Source of the DNA: Talinum fruticosum
Taxonomy: Eukaryota; Streptophyta; Magnoliopsida; Caryophyllales; Talinaceae
DNA: 64,000 nucleotides
Assembly (NCBI GenBank): GCA_021018815.1
Contig: JAITYX010000056.1
Coordinates: forward strand, 136,501 to 200,500
Direction: 5' to 3'
In this document: piece by piece, positions 61,763 through 64,000 of the stretch
Layout: each line of letters starts with the position of its first letter
Position numbering within the stretch: the first letter of the stretch is position 1
Position numbers and translations under genes: made by a program
Notes under the pieces: generated by a model
Databases searched by the model: none
Told to the model about the DNA's origin: nothing
What the model saw: only the letters and a program-made list of their open reading frames with translations

Positions 61763-64000
61763 CTACAAATCTCCTGAGCTTTCGCATGAACTTCCAAGGT
61801 TGCCCGATATATCATGAACCAAGAGCCTGATCGTACTGCTTCCTGATGATTTCGACAGCTCTAAGCACTCTTGCAAGTCCGAGTCACAGGCAACCAAGAC
61901 CCACTCGTGATCATCGTCTAGATACTTTATTTCAAACGTGCCCACTTCCAGTCTAAGCCTCTTCGCCACTTCCTCCTTCAACTCGATGATGTTAGAGGTC
62001 AGAGAGAACCTAAACCTGATAATATCTTCTCTAAATGTAGCCTTAATGGTAACGGTTTTCATATCTTGCCTGGCTGCGAGTCTAGGTGGGACATCATTAC
62101 CAGCACCACTCAGAGACGACAGTCTAGATGATGGATAGGGAACGGGCTGGTTCATCCAGCTAGGTTCAGGGAGGACATCGTCCGCATGAGCCTCAGAGGC
62201 TGACGCACAAAGATTTTTCAAATCTTTTGAGCTTCCAGCATCCTCAATAAGCATGCCTTTAAAGCGTTCTTGAGGATGTGGAGCCATGTAGGTATCAGGT
62301 GTTGAGAAGCCAGATGACAGATGCTGTTCCCCATTCTGTCGAAACATTAAACCCACTGGATTACCCGCTTTTACATGTAATTTGGTGGTAAAATGCCCGT
62401 TTGGAAGGTTGCTTTCAGTTCCCGGACTACCATGGCAAGATCCATGGGAAGTTGATGTCCCACTGCTCACTTCCCTGGAACCGCTCCCTATTTTAGGTGA
62501 GAAACCATTCTGATCGGGGTTCCTCTCCTCATGACTTGATGGTCCACCATTCGTTTGCCCATTCACTCTCGGATTAGATGATGGATGTTCCATCCCTTCA
62601 TCAAGCTGTTCAGCAGGTTTAGTAATCGGTTGGCGTTGTTGACAAGTCCCATCAACACCAGGAGGCCAAGAAAGAGACCCTACAGCAACAGGGATGGTAG
62701 GTGGAGCTAGGGAAGTCAAACTAAATGCTGCATCAGCACCTTGCACAGACTCAATCACACACTTGAGCTTTGTAAGGGAGCGATTCACCTTATTGATTTT
62801 GCGAGATGGCCATCGAGATATACCATGCTGTCTACATATGCGCTTCATTGTTGTCGGACATACTGTCAACCATAAGCGAAACCATAACGGCAAGTTATCA
62901 TTTGTCATGAACTATAAAATGTAAAAGAATCCTAAAACCCTATACATGTACTTGTGCTCAATCTTAACTGAAGGATAACCTAATTGATTAAACAAAAAAA
63001 GCACCAAGTTTAGATCCCACTTTCTCAAGGTCTTGAAAAATCTAGATGTAGGCAGTCTTATTTGTGCGAGCAGGTAAACCAATTCCATCTTATAGATAAA
63101 GCAATATTTAAAGTAAAAGCAAAGATATACCTCCAAGGGCTTTTGCGGCATCTTTAAGACTTCCAGCAAAGTATTGTTGAAGAACCTCCAAACTGATTTG
63201 TTTTTCAGCTTTGCCACGCTTCCTCTCTGAGGTCTTCTTAGGCTGTTTACTGTCTGCAAAAGAAGTTGCTTTGTGACCCTCCCCACCACCACTCTTCCCA
63301 ACATTTTCAGCATCTGTTTCCATCATCAACTGCGGCTGAGAATCCTTTACTGCACCATTTACAGTCTCCATCACAGGCATAGGATTAGTATACAATTTAG
63401 ATTCAACTTGTAAATCCTGATTGCTGTCCATAGACACTTCAACAATTTCCATGCGTTTTCTTTCCTCTTCCAGCGATTTTCCAGAAGCAAGCATCAGATT
63501 CTGAAGACCCTGCTTCATCGTGGCCAATATGGAGTCCAGCAAGTTATGCTGCTCAGTAATATTGTTGATCTCAAGAGGCAGGAAAAACTCAAGAACGTAG
63601 TCATCATCCCCTGTATGTCGGCTCCTTAAACAAATAGCAAAGCTGCCAGTCAACCCAAACATACGAGCATAATGAACCAATGGGTATTCAATTTTACAGA
63701 ATCTTGAAACATCTCCACAGAAACACAAGCCATGAGATGAAAATGCCCTCCCGGCAACACCCTGCCCTTTCTGAAGATGATGCTCAGCACAGGCATCTCG
63801 GAAGCGCCACATATGGGCATCCACAACATAGAATGCTACATCGGTGGTAGACATGCATACTTGTCCCATACAGCTTCCATCAAAGCTCGAGCAGCTTTTC
63901 TTCACACCGCCACCATTTGCTAGTACACTCCGATGCCTGCACGGAATCCAAGTCTGAGCCAGGGGTAGCTTATAAGTTTCACATACCTCTGTTAATACTT
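61763..64000 (-). CDS. NLP: NIN-like protein (NLP6/7-type) transcription factor, partial
   Basis: Nitrate-responsive transcription factor. NLPs bind nitrate-responsive elements and drive nitrogen-assimilation genes. The 5' part lies beyond the window. Exon 63131-64000 continues past the edge, and exon 61763-62862 is the last. The frame is open from the window edge (VLTEVCETYKLPLAQTWIPC). A GAF-like N-terminal region is visible (GQVCMSTTDVAFYVVD, FFLPLEIN). Next come a basic KRGKAEK stretch and the RWP-RK domain across the exon junction: ISLEVLQQYFAGSLKDAAKA, then CPTTMKRICRQHGISRWPSR. A Ser-rich linker with GMLIEDAGSSKDLKNLC follows, then a C-terminal PB1 domain (TVTIKATFREDIIRFRF, KYLDDDHEWVLVACDSDLQE) and the conserved NLGSSCESSGDL end. 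Linker and PB1 wording favour the NLP6/NLP7 subgroup. The frame is intact. Confidence 0.94.

Overview
The window is nuclear DNA of a flowering plant, most likely a eudicot. It is AT-rich, its genes are split by short AT-rich GT-AG introns, and it carries plant-specific families: a YSL metal-nicotianamine transporter, a Dof factor and a NIN-like (NLP) factor with RWP-RK and PB1 domains. Transposable elements typical of plants fill much of the rest. No operons, CRISPR arrays, viral genes or bacterial features were seen.

Layout. 1-3.6 kb is intergenic and holds an inverted-repeat element (1424-2562). 3.6-6.7 kb is an intact seven-exon YSL gene (minus). 8.0-9.35 kb is a MITE cluster. 9.76-10.09 kb is a broken phytocyanin, followed directly by a short gag-only LTR retroelement (10096-12624). 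13.2-16.2 kb is a complete set of six exons for an OPT1/OPT5-type oligopeptide transporter (minus) whose frame is broken by one nonsense codon and two single-base losses. 16.2-24 kb holds MITEs, an RPS27 retropseudogene, an LTR-like remnant and a decayed cysteine-rich secreted-peptide gene. 24.0-25.75 kb is a Dof factor. 29.3-31.6 kb holds the last two exons of a METTL17/Rsm22-type mitochondrial protein, without the methyltransferase core but with a GC-rich candidate first exon near 33.3-33.6 kb. 34.1 kb is a DEG8-like protease relic. 37.2-39.3 kb is an intact eight-exon short-chain dehydrogenase. 44.07-50.50 kb is a three-level nest: an inverted-repeat element containing a second gag-only LTR element, which contains a 2.9-kb solo LTR. 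51.3-57.1 kb is an intact 13-exon glutamine-dependent NAD+ synthetase (plus). 58.4-60.2 kb is a conserved plant protein of unknown function (plus). 60.8-61.0 kb is a small hydrophobic protein (minus). 61.8 kb to the window edge is the C-terminal part of an NLP6/7-type nitrate-response factor (minus).

Two themes stand out. First, the two LTR elements belong to one gag-only (TR-GAG-like) family; both share an abnormal protease motif (DFG in place of D-S/T-G) and lack integrase and reverse transcriptase. Second, four otherwise well-preserved genes (OPT, Dof, METTL17-like, 58-kb gene) are each thrown out of frame by loss of one G, in four of the five cases inside a run of G, while splice phases and conserved ends remain correct. 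This points either to consensus sequencing error or to very recent lesions, and it affects how each gene should be judged. The genes are independent transcription units; metal or peptide transport (YSL, OPT), NAD biosynthesis and nitrate signalling are unrelated neighbours as far as the sequence shows.
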